From Steromphala cineraria (lineage: Eukaryota > Mollusca > Gastropoda > Trochida > Trochidae), in NCBI GenBank assembly GCA_916613615.1, contig OU744720.1, positions 77,961,338 through 78,025,337 on the forward strand: DNA of 64,000 nt, read 5' to 3'. Below are positions 37,437 through 48,187 of the stretch, one piece after another. The notes under the pieces are model-generated. The model was not told the origin of the DNA. It saw only the letters and a list, made by a program, of their open reading frames with translations, and did not search any database. The translations under genes were made by a program, and so were the position numbers. How positions within the stretch are numbered: position 1 is the first letter of the stretch; every line of letters starts with the position of its first letter.

Positions 37437-40046
37437 GTTGTCTAGACCCTCTCGATGGATGATTTGGATTTCTCGAGCCCGATCCGTGATTAGTTTGTTG
37501 CCCTGAACCTCTGACGTGTTGGTCGTGACCTCGCAACCATTGATGGCTAAACCGACTGCTGGACTGACGATGACGACGGCCAGTGTGAGAACCGTGAGCT
37601 TTGTGTCGGTGTCTCCTTACAGCCCATCCTGGGTATTGTTTTGGTGTAATGCCGTCTGTTGACTCACTTTCTTGATCAGTAGTGCCTTTCGACCCAGTGA
37701 CTTGTACCAAATGACTCTTCATGAGTCTTCTTTTAGACAATCCTGGATATATTGTTTTTGTATTGCGCTCTATGGACCAAACGACCAGATTTGTATGGCC
37801 TGTCGACAAATTGTCTTCTGAAGTACGACCTGTTGACCTGCTGTCTCGATCAACATGGCCTGTCGAGTCTTTGTTTTGATCAGAATGTCCTATCGCCCTA
37901 CTGTACCGTGTAGAATGACCTTTTAACCCTCTATCTTGATCAGTATGTTCTTTTGACCCACTGTCTTTAGTAAAACGGCCAGGCGACAATCTGTCTTGAT
38001 CAGTATGTTCTATTAACCCATGTTCTTTTGCAAAACGGTCTGCCAACCCTCTGTCTTGATCATGATAACCTATCGACCCGCTTACTTTCATTTGACGGTC
38101 TACGGATCCACCATCTTGATCAGTTCGTTCTGTTGATTCATTGACTTGTGTAGTACCTCTGGGCCCACTGTCTGGATTAGTGTAGCCTACAGATTCACTG
38201 ACTTGTGAAGTACCTTTGGACCCAGTGTCTGGATCAGTGTAGCCTACCGATTCACTGACTTGTGTAGTACCTTTGGATCCACTGTCTGGATCAGTGTAGC
38301 CTACCGATTCATTGACTTGTGTAGTACCTCTGGGCCCACTGTCTGGATCAGTGTAGCCTACGGGTTCACTGACTTCTGTAGTACGGCCTGTTATCCCTCT
38401 GTCTTGTAATTCTTCCAAGATTGCTGATTGAACCTGGAAGGAGGAACGTGTTAAATAATGATCTCTCTTTATGATTACACAGTGAAAATTCATGTTAAGC
38501 CAATGCCAGTATGTTGTTGACCAGTCAGAATAAATGATTATGTCTATTCTAACATGTATTCGTATTTTACCTTTTTTTTTTAATTTCCATGTATTTAAAC
38601 TTTAATGCTATTTATTTTCAAGTACTTTAAAGGGGCAGTAGCACGTTTTAGGGGGTATATAAGGTGATGTCAGGAAAATAAAAATGAATGGTTCCAATTG
38701 AAAGACAATGTATTTAAACAAAATGGAGCAGTAATAACTGAAATATATAACGTAAAGTTTAGCCATGCGATTGCTTTTTCTTACACAAAATGAATTAAAG
38801 ATGTTTACACAAAATGGCCGCCAATGGATTTTATATGAATCTTCATGCTTTGTCGTCTGATCATGGATGATTGGTTTGTGTAATGAGATTTTTGACACTG
38901 TCAAAATAATACATTTAGCGTTAACTTACAATTATCAGTGAACATTTTAAAATATAAAATTAGCAAAAAACGTGCTACTGCCCATTTATATTACTTTAAA
39001 TTGAATAAACGCAAACATAAAAATGGTAAATTCAATGTCGCATGATTCTAAAACATTGTTTTTTAGTGCAAAACAACATTTAAAAAAAAACTGTCATAAT
39101 CTAAATCGTTAGAAGTCATTTCCCGTTTTGATAAAGGTCACATGTCATAAAATAAAATTGATATTTTAACTTGCATCCAGGATGGACCAACCTCTGTGAC
39201 ATTAAACAAAGAACGACTAACAGCTTCGTAGTAGACGGGGTTTAGTGGCCTTTTTGATTCTCCAAACCACTTCGCAATTCGTATATGGAAAAGGTTACTC
39301 AAAATGTACCTTGAGATTTTCAAGTTGTTCTTAACAGTGCATTTTCACATTTTGACATATCGATAACTCAAGAAATGTTTTAATCACATGACATGACGCA
39401 ATTTTGATAATAGTGATTTTAAAAACATTTCCAATGCAACCCATATTTAGGTATCGCCTCTTAAGGGTGAAATACTAAAGAGCTAAATTTATACATTAAG
39501 CACGTTAGTATATATCTAGATGCAATTCGTCATTACAATAGTTTGGTCCAACTTACTAAAACGACATGCAATGAAATTGTGACAAAAGTATATCTCAAAT
39601 TGACTTTGTAAATCACAAGTTTCTAGTTAATATTTTTTAAGAAAATCTGTCAATTTGCGATTTGGATTGGAAAAAAAGGTTACAAACGAGTACATGAAGA
39701 GGTTTTACGGAGGACAAAAAAACGTGAGTATTGCCCAATATGTAATCCTAGGTTGAAATATTGCATTGTTATGAATACCTTTTTAAGTTTAGATAAATGC
39801 AGTCCTTTGACAAAGCAAATGTGTCTTCTGTTCTTAGTTGTAGCTTCAGTTTCAGTATCTGTTGAGAGAGACCGACATTGCCCGCTGTAGAATGAGATCC
39901 TGCCACAAGGTGTAGAGAGCACACACTGCACAGCACAGTCGAGTCTTGATCTGGAAGTCCAGGAGTGGAGAGGAGACTTTCTGATACTTGAACATCCTCT
40001 CGAGAACTTCGTGGAGCTTGTGGACGAGTCTGTAGGGACCACCACA
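35344..40046 (-). CDS. Gene A: PAN-like module plus 20-residue basic repeats (partial 5', premature stop)
   Basis: Two exons are clear. Exon 40046-39779 (acceptor 'attaacag', donor AAG|gtattc) encodes the six-Cys PAN/Apple-like module (LDCAVQCVLSTPCGRISFY; Cys spacing 18-3-5-9-19). Exon 38433 onward (acceptor 'ctccttccag') continues in phase 0 as VQSAILEELQDRG. Residues then form 19-20-residue units (VGYTDPDSG.., later TDQDRG..) followed by the 60-bp array read as VRGSGHQTNQGRGPRDKSQH. A TAA at 35346-35344 (TCA to TAA in one unit) ends the frame after 1029 residues of this exon. Without it the frame would stay open to a TAG at 32943-32941, 1830 residues. The product is strongly basic and Arg/Gly/Gln/His-rich. 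The signal peptide and first exon(s) were not found in 40.05-47.3 kb. Likely secreted, because PAN modules are extracellular; the function is unknown. Confidence 0.72.
38631..38984. mobile_element. TTAA-flanked MITE, copy 2
   Basis: It starts 'aggggcagtagcacg' after TTAA at 38627-38630 and ends '...aaaaaacgtgctactgccca', where the right TTAA has decayed to 'tttata'. The interior matches the copies at 4153, 43727, 44705 and 53774. It lies in the gene A intron between the PAN-like and repeat exons. Confidence 0.85.
38985..39778. other. Gene A intron sequence
   Basis: Sequence between the MITE and the donor of the PAN-like exon. I see no further feature. Confidence 0.5.
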
Positions 40047-40925
40047 CTGTTAATTGATAAAAGTCTAAATTATAGTGTTAATGTTTGCTGGTTCTCAAAA
40101 TGACATTGCTTTTATCAGTGTGAATATAATAATAATGTAAATAATAAGGATTATTTTTTTGTTTTCAACTTATACATAGTTGAATGGGCCGTACAGTTGT
40201 ACAACAAACAGTTCTCCTGGCATAACATTGGTATAGTTGCTTTTCGGCTCTTGTATTCGTAGTCATATCATACCAACAAACGCTGTATTAAACAAGGTGT
40301 ACTTTAACGATACATTTGGCTAACAACATTTTTTTTAAATTAATACTTTAATGTAAACATAGAAACTTCACATACCTGAAGAATAAAGTGGACAAAATCA
40401 GTTTAATCAAAGGCATTTTATCCTCCAGTATAAATATTTCTTTACAGAAAACTACTTACAAATAGCATTTTCGAATTACCTTCATTTAATAATAACTGTG
40501 GATAGATTTCTCAAAACGATACACAATCCATGGCATTCATTAACTTCTTAACCCTGTAATGCTGATATATTTGTTTAACTATCAGTGAACAACATCGGTT
40601 TATCAACGTGCAGAGTGTTTATCCAATGGTTGGAATGCCTTCTTTATAAAGCGAATTTTATCTTCTTGTATCAGTATGAAATATAAGCACGTGTATAGAC
40701 TTCAGTGGCACCAGGGCTTCTTTAATCTCCAGGAGAAGAGGTGGATGAGGCCAAACAATGTAAACAGTATTCATTTGAAACTTCATTTGAAGATGTGTAT
40801 GGATAAGGTCATTAAAATTCCATGGGGTATTATCATTAGTATATCATAGGTGTTATGGAATGTATGATTTAAAAATCATTTAAAGAGTCATTGAAAGATG
40901 AACATTGTCTTATTCAATGACAATG
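40047..40925. other. Upstream intron of gene A
   Basis: By phase, at least one coding exon ending in phase 2 should lie upstream of 40046. I could not identify it in this stretch. Confidence 0.4.
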
Positions 40926-41038
40926 GAGAGAGAGAGAGAAAGAGAGGGAGGGAGAGTGAGAGACAGAGAGAGAGAGAGAGAGAAAGAGGGATGGAGGGAG
41001 AGAGAGAGAGAATGAGAGGGAGGGAGAGAGAGAGATAA
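40926..41038. repeat. (GA)n-rich microsatellite
   Basis: Interrupted GAGA tract with GGGA variants, about 110 bp. It produces a chance Leu/Ser-rich open frame on the minus strand. Confidence 0.9.
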
Positions 41039-41159
41039 GGGAGAACACTGAATGTTAAAATTAAACATTTTACTGTAATGGTCATCAACATCCTCGCCAA
41101 ATTAGTTTTTTGGTAAAGTTCCCATCATTTTCCTACATGGACATAACTCTGTTGCCTTT

Positions 41160-41710
41160 ATCTGATTTTCGAATTCGGCCAAGGTATTAATACCCCGAAA
41201 ACACACACCAAATTTGGTTTTCCTATATTGAACAGTTTCTCACAAACATTGTCTCCTTTGATGACACCCTCGATCACAGGTTAAAAACAAAAAAAACAAG
41301 GTTAAAACTACATTTAAAATAATTAGGTGGTTCTGATTTTCGGACTCCATCAAGGTATTGATAAAGTAAACATACACACAAAATTTTGTTATCTCATGTT
41401 GAATTGTTTCTAAGAAAGGTTGTCTTTGACGACACCCTCGAACAGAGTCCAAAACCACAAAACAAGGGCAATAAATCAGCGCGGTTCTGAATTTTGAACT
41501 CCACAAAGGTATTGATATCCTGAAGACACGCACCATATTTGGTAATCTTATAGTGTCATTACAGTTTCTGAGAAAAGTTGTCCCCTTTGATTGACACCCT
41601 CGAATAGAATCCAAAACCATAAAAGAAGGGCAATAACTCAGTAAAAAATAATTGCGCGGTTCTGATTTTCGAACCCTATCAAGGCATTGATACCCTAAAG
41701 ATCCAATCAC
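41160..41710. repeat. Four diverged ~160-bp direct repeats
   Basis: Phrases such as 'ggttctgattttcgaa', 'aaggtattgatacc', 'cacaccaaatttggtt' and 'gacaccctcga' recur near 41185, 41355, 41510 and 41685. This is a dispersed, degenerate tandem repeat. The minus-strand open frame of about 156 codons here is built from it and is not considered a gene. Confidence 0.7.
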
Positions 41711-42099
41711 AAAATCCTATCCTGGTTATCTTATCTTTATCCTATAATACATGAAAGTCAAGTAGTGCGTTGTAGATGGTATAATATTATTTTGAAGAAA
41801 AATAACCATCATAATTAAGGTCATGTTCAACTTATGGGCACCAATGGACATGTTTCTCCACTCAACTCTAGAAGACATTTCCTTCTCTTTGGCATAAGGT
41901 TCCACAATGTTTGTAGAATTGAGTATTATGAAAATAGTATTGTTACTGAATGAAAAGCTTAAGTGGCCTATTAGGGTCGTTGATTTGATTATTCATACCT
42001 TTATTCCTATTTTATGCTTATGCTATTTATTTCTTTGTGAGAGGGGTTAGCAGGAGTAACATTAGTTATTCGGACTCTTAGAGACACCGATATCGTTCA

Positions 42100-43135
42100 T
42101 GAACAAGACCCTTTCATGAACTGTCACAATGCACAACGAGGTTATAGATTCAATTATGGCAAGGCGTAGATTATCAATAGGGGAGATATGGCGAAAACTT
42201 TGTAGCGGAATGTTCTGCTGAGTTATTGCTAGACAGTTGGGGTATCACCGTGTTATCACACGCTTGGTACAAAAACACGTTAAAAAATGATGTGAAAGAC
42301 CCTGTGAGATCTGTAACCTCTGTACATGAAGACAGACCACTGATTCAGAACGTTAGACGCCTCCCCTTCACTAGTTCCTAAGTACTGAGGAATAACTGGA
42401 TTACCCACAGGAGGGTTTCCATATCAATGGAATCGCCTTCGAGCGGATGGTTATAGGGCACGTACACCTCTCAACCGCGTGAAATTATCACATTAAATAT
42501 TAAATATTCATTAATGAACGTCTAAGGTGGTGTAGAGGATGGGTTGAAATTTGGCATCATGGCGCTGGATCCATTGGTCTGATGAATGTAGGATGCTATT
42601 GTATACTGTGAATGGCCGAATTCGTGTTTGGCGACAAGCTAACACCCGTGGCTCTGTGATGATATGGAGTTGTGTCTCCTACGGTTGTAAACTCGACCTT
42701 TTGACCATGTGACGGTTCAAGGTTCCAGGTCCAATGGTCAGAAATATCGAGTAAACATCGTTCTCATGTGGTAAATCCACGATTCGACAACCACCCTCTT
42801 CGTACAAGACCAGTTTACATGGATGAAAATGCTAGACCCCACAGAGCCTCAGTGGTAATACAGATTCAACAGCGGAAAGCAATAACAATGCTACCAGGGC
42901 CTGCTTGCAGTCCCGACCGATAGAACATCTATGGGATATTCTTGGTCGTCGTATACGTGCATTGTAGAAGAGACCCACCTGTCCAAACTGTGACAGAGAA
43001 GGATGCAGCACTTTATCAGGAGTGACAGCATATTCCTCAACAAGGCATACAGAGACGAATACGTATCATGTCGAGGAGGGTCAATCAAGTCATCAATGCA
43101 CAAGGGTCATACACTCGCTGTTGACTAAACACTGG
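42100..43135 (+). pseudogene. Decayed Tc1-like transposase
   Basis: Fragments readable on the plus strand with frame changes are an N-terminal helix-turn-helix-like RQLGYHRVITRLVQKH (about 42230-42280), WSDE followed by LLYTVNGRIRVWRQANTRGS (about 42565-42655), and a C-terminal PIEHLWDILGRRIRAL (about 42915-42965) followed by RRVNQVINAQGSYTR (about 43073-43120). These match the order of motifs in Tc1 family transposases, including the SDE and PIEHLW landmarks. Many frameshifts and stops show it is dead. Terminal repeats were not located. Confidence 0.82.
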
Positions 43136-43726
43136 TTTACACTATTTTTAGGTCCGCAATGTTAACTTTTACGACAACCCCATATATAACAACCGATATA
43201 CCGATATAACAACTTTGGCAATAGTGGTTTTCATTGCACAATTTTTAAATTAAATTAAATTAAATTTCTAAATGGAATTAAGTCTGCAAAATCAGTAAAA
43301 TATAAACCCATCCGCTTATTGTTGTCAATTTTGTCAAGTCGACACACCCTTATTACCACTTGAAACCAATGTATACATCTCTATTCAGGAATACACTTGA
43401 ATTACGTGTATTTGTTTCACTTGAGTTTAAATTCTGGTGGCGTTGAACGTTTTGTCCTTTGTATATAAGATGGAAACAACTTTGAAATGATAGTGAAACT
43501 ATATTGTTAGTACTTACTACTGATTTAAGTGGAATGATATAATGGATAGTTATTGTGAATATTTACATCAAAATGGAATAGTATACAATATACCATATTG
43601 TTCTAAATGCATATTGACAACGAGAGTTAAACACTGCTTTTAATGAATATTGCTTCGAATATATACAAGGCACAAACAATAAAGGCATCCCTTTTTGGAT
43701 TCATAGTAGAATTTATGATACATTAA

Positions 43727-44110
43727 ATGGTCAGTAGCACGTTTTTAGGGGTAATATAAGGTGACGTCAGGAAAATGAAAATAAATGGTTCCAGTTAAAA
43801 GACAATGTACTAAATAAATGGTTCCAATTAAAAGACAATGTACTAAAATCAAATGAAGCAGTAATAATTAAAATATATAATTTAAAGTTCAGCCTTGCGA
43901 TTCCTTTTTCTTACAAAAAAAGTTAATTAAAGGTGTTCACATAAAAATGTCAGCTTAATGTGAAACCTTATAATTTGTTCTCTGACTATGGATGATTGGT
44001 TTGTGTAATGAAATTTTGGACGCTATCAGAGTAATACATTTGGCATTAACGTACAATTATCAGTGAAAAATTGAAAATATAGAATTTAAAAAAAACGTGC
44101 TACTGCTCCT
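43727..44110. mobile_element. TTAA-flanked MITE, copy 3
   Basis: It starts 'atggtcagtagcacgttttt' after TTAA (43723-43726) and ends 'aaaacgtgctactgctcct' before TTAA at 44111-44114. It contains a roughly 40-bp internal duplication of 'aaatggttccaattaaaag'-type sequence, which makes it the longest copy. Confidence 0.88.
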
Positions 44111-44704
44111 TTAAAGGTATATGTTGATAGCATTCGAACCCACAACTGAATGCATTCATGGCTGACACTACCTTATAGCACCATGTTCCCTTAACATACA
44201 TCACATGCACCCTGAATCGCACGTGCATTCAAAACAAAAATACAGTTAAACATGACCACCCGTGTTTACTGTAATTGAATGGATCAATCAGGTAATATGG
44301 TATTCTGATTATAATTCTGATTTTTATTTAGGGCTATTAAAAACACCGGGAGATCATGAAAGGTTTTCCAAACAATCGCTATATCTAAACGAATATGTAT
44401 AAGCTGTTTCACTATTGGAAAAGTTTCTTTTTATGAATTATGAAAAATAGGTATCCAGCTTAATATCGGGTAATCAGGATAAATGTTAAATCAATCATGC
44501 CTGAAAAAATGATAAGTACTTTTTTTTATCTCCATAAGAAATTATAAGATGAATTTTGCAGGAGCTAAAGATAACATTTAAGATAAGTAAATTTTCACAC
44601 GACGTTCGGCTAACGTATAATTCTGACGATATAACAAAAGCTTGCAAATGAATAATTATGCAAATAGGCTTTTAATTTTTTTTTTTTTTAATTTCAAAGC
44701 TTAA

Positions 44705-45061
44705 AGGGGCAGTAGCACGTTTTTAGGGGGAACATAAGGTGATGTCAGGAAAATGAAAAGAAATGGTTCCAATTGAAAGACAATGTATTTAAACTAAATT
44801 GAGCAGTAATAATTCAAATACATAACATAAAGTTTAGCCATGCGATTCCTTTTTCTTGCACAAAATGAATTAAAGGTGTTCACACAAAAATGGCCGCCAA
44901 TGGATTTTTTGTGAATCTTCATACTTTGTCCTCTGACTATGAATGATTGGCTTGTGTAATGAGATTGTTGACACTGTAAATATAATACATTAAACAACAA
45001 CTTACATTTTTCAGTGAAATATTTAAAATATAAAATTATCAAAAAACGTGCTACTCCCCCT
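44705..45061. mobile_element. TTAA-flanked MITE, copy 4
   Basis: TTAA at 44701-44704 and 45062-45065. Terminal repeats are 'aggggcagtagcacgttttt' and its near complement '...aaaaaacgtgctactccccct'. Interior as in the other copies. Non-coding. Confidence 0.9.
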
Positions 45062-45580
45062 TTAAAGGTTATAATATGTAAAAATACCACCATAAACTCA
45101 TTGTATATCACACTTAAAAAAGTAGCTCCAAGGATCGAAATTATCAAATGTTTATTACTCATCTTAATAGCTATTAATTCAAATAGAAGTTCGAAAAACG
45201 CAATAATGGGTAAAATACACTGAGAGGTAAAGCGGAATGTTTGTTAGCTTTTCGATTAGTTTAAGTATCGCGTCGTCCTTTCTTTTCTTCAGTGTATGCA
45301 TGCAAAAGCAGGAAAATGCATGTAAACTATATATGTCTTCGTACCAAAAATAGTTCTGTTGTAAACAGTAAAACCATGTGGTCTAAAGAGTGTCGATAAA
45401 CTGTTTCATAATCATATCTCAAGAGTTGCATCCCTATTCTGGAACAAAATTGGTAGAAATGATGTTTCTGACGCCATTGTTAGTCAAAATTAACGATAGG
45501 CTAATTGTGTTCGATGACCAATCGTCAACGTTTTGCTTTATAAACCATCTCATATAAGCTGACAATCTAAATAACTATGA

Positions 45581-46050
45581 ACTGTTTGTGACGTCGAATT
45601 TGATTGATCAAATCGCGAATTCCTTATTTGCATACGAAAGGTCACCGGGACGACCTCTCACACTGGTCAATCTTAGATCAACAGTTTGACAAAATAACAA
45701 ATCTGTTGATCTAAATTTATTTAGATTGGAACGACTATTAACTGTTTGTGACGTCGAATTTGATTGATCAAATCGCGAATTCCTTATTTGCATACGAAAG
45801 GTCACCGGGACGACCTCTCACACTGGTCAATCTTAGATCAACAGTATGACAAAATAACAAATCTGTTGATCTAAATTTATTTAGATTGGAGCGACTATGA
45901 ACTGTTTGTGACGTCGAATTTGATTGATCAAATCGCGAATTCCTTATTTGCATACGAAAGGTCACCGGGACGACCTCTCACACTGGTCAATCTTAGATCA
46001 ACAGTATGACAAAATAAAAAATCTGTTGATCTAAATTTATTTAGATTGAT
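45581..46050. repeat. 160-bp tandem repeat, three units
   Basis: Units start at 45581, 45741 and 45901 with 'actgtttgtgacgtcgaatt' and are nearly identical. Each contains short self-complementary words ('ttgattgatcaaat', 'gatcaacag...ctgttgatc'). A diverged fourth copy lies at about 46524-46672, separated by other sequence. Confidence 0.92.
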
Positions 46051-46435
46051 AAGCTGAAATCTTGTGTGCTGACCTCAGGGGGGAATAAATTTAAAAAAGG
46101 AGCCTTTTGCATGAATTTAGCCGCTAATATTTGCATGGACGAACATTCTTGAATGCTGATACTTTGTATACATGCAACTCATATGTTTATAATGATCATA
46201 GTTGAAATTATAGATTTCTGAGCAAAATTCGTTTTTACTAATTACCACGTCAAACAAGATTAGCATTTATGGGACACCAAAACAGCAGAGGAGTCCCGAA
46301 ACTTGTCGGATTTGCCTTTCTTGTTCTGCTTCAACATGGCAACATGGCATAAATGAAATGGACATTTTAACTAAACATGCCACAAAACAGAATGTCAATA
46401 CCTTAAAATAAAATTCACTAGATGAATGCGCGATT

Positions 46436-46510
46436 CATCCTGCTACATCAGCGTATATGTCTCCGCTAATGCTACAACCTATGATACATATACGCTGATG
46501 TAGCAGGATG
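46436..46510. mobile_element. Minimal 75-bp palindromic MITE (family N, copy 1)
   Basis: It is essentially two terminal repeats with almost no interior: it starts 'catcctgctacatcagcgta' and ends with its complement. It is flanked by TGCGCGATT (46427-46435) and TGCACGATT (46511-46519), a 9-bp duplication with one change. It is the internally deleted form of the element at 56067. Confidence 0.88.
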
Positions 46511-46523
46511 TGCACGATTTGGA

Positions 46524-46672
46524 ACTGTTTGTGACAGCGAATTTGATTGATCGATTGACGCTTTCCTTATTTGGACGCGAAGGGTCATCATGATGACCTC
46601 TCATACTGGTCATTGTTAGATCGACAGTATTAACAAAAATTTAAGTGTCGATCTAAATTAATTTAGATTAAA
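46524..46672. repeat. Diverged single copy of the 160-bp repeat
   Basis: It starts 'actgtttgtgacagcgaatt' and follows the same order of words as the array at 45581-46050, with many substitutions. It begins just beyond the 75-bp element at 46436. Confidence 0.8.
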
Positions 46673-47399
46673 GTTATGGATAAAAGGTCTGAAAAGCTTA
46701 GTTGAAAGTTATAGCCAGTATATATATTAGAGTACGTTTTTGGTTGATACTGCGTCGGCGCTGCTAAGTATGACGAAAACAAAGTTAAAACATGGAAATC
46801 AAATTTATTGTTAACTTTCTCTTTCATAATTTAAACAGAATTTTTTTGAAGAATGGGGGGTTTTACATTTAGTGACAATCATGATAATTTTGAGAATTGA
46901 AACAGAAAAAAGTTTCTAATTGAAGTAAAGCGACACTCACTAATAATGACGTCATGCTAATGATGCTATACATCCACAGTCCATGATATATTCCCTCAAT
47001 CAAATACTGTGTCAACTTAAATTCTCGCTTCACAGTTAACTGTATATTATTACATTGCCTTTTTAACTCCGATCTGATATAATGAAAAGGAATTTTGTAC
47101 ACCAATGTATATAATGTAGTGCCAAAGGTACATGTAGCCTAACTCATAAAACCTACGCTTATCTCTGTTTGAATAAAAGAAGAATTCTAGGACTTCCGTT
47201 AAATAGTCTTTCTGCAAACAAATACCAAAACAAACCATCAGCAAAACTTTAGCTCATGAAAACACTTACTGCTTGTTTTCACCAAAGTCTATGTCATGAT
47301 TCAGTCGCAATGTTACGTGAACGTGTTGTATCAAAACAGTTCATAGTGCAATATCGAACTAACTCAAAAACAAAATTTCCCAAAAACATGCGAAAATGC

Positions 47400-48008
47400 A
47401 TTCTCTCCCCACAGCGGCAGATCAGTCATACCCGAGTTAGCCTCTGTTCTATTACGACTAATACATGGAATAGAAAGGTAGAAGTTTGAATGGAGGCAAT
47501 GGAAGTTAGTTGTGCAATCAGCGACGCCGTTTCAAAAATGGTCATTCGCAAAAGCTCGGCTATTCACGCGTGGTTCGGCAAAGCCATCGTTGAAATTGAA
47601 CATCCAGGGGAAATAACTCTTACTTTTACAAAACATCGCTTTTTACCTTCTCATTAGTTTTTATTTGGTTAATTATCAAAATAAAATTTACAATTTACAC
47701 AATTATAAAACAGTATATTTCTAATGAACCCCCCTATCCGTTTTTAATTTTCAAATATTTTCCCTCTAACACTGTTAATGAAAAATAAACCAAACGGCAT
47801 GATGCTTTTGCATGTCACTATACGACCGTTGAGAATTCCCCAAGTCGTACATATCCAAAAGGTGTTTTCATTGGATGCAAATAAGGGAGATATTAGAGAT
47901 AATAAGTTACAACTTTTTGCCGCTAGGGCAAACTGCCGGAACCCCAGGATCTTGGCGTAATAGAACAGAGGCTTGCTCGCACTGAGCTGCCTCTGTGGGG
48001 AGAGAATG
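47400..48008 (+). mobile_element. Mutator-like TIR element, copy 3
   Basis: 609 bp, from 'cattctctccccacagcggc' to 'ctgtggggagagaatg', flanked by the perfect 9-bp duplication GCGAAAATG (47391-47399 and 48009-48017). It is an uninterrupted version of the copy at 27710, same orientation. It sits about 180 bp downstream of the gene B stop codon. Confidence 0.9.
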
Positions 48009-48187
48009 GCGAAAATGGCTAAGGGTTTGTGAAGGTATTATTATTACGGATTCACTGATTACAACATTCTCTCCCTTTTCATCCTGTGATGTATTCACAC
48101 AAAGGTTAATGAAGGTTTAATGACTTAAGCCATCTCCGCGGGTAGAGAATGCACTGACACAAACCATGATAGTTATAAGGTAACAAA

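Noticed and set aside
40888..41100. Leu/Ser-rich short ORF resembling a membrane peptide
   Set aside because: It is a translation of the (GA)n microsatellite.
41240..41710. 156-codon ORF
   Set aside because: It is built from diverged copies of a ~160-bp dispersed repeat, with no protein family features.
46869..47105. Hydrophobic MYSIISMTSLLVSVALLQL as a possible gene A signal peptide
   Set aside because: The nearby donor (TTA|gtgagt) would leave in phase 0, but the PAN-like exon of gene A needs phase 2, and no similar segment is seen upstream of the paralogues.
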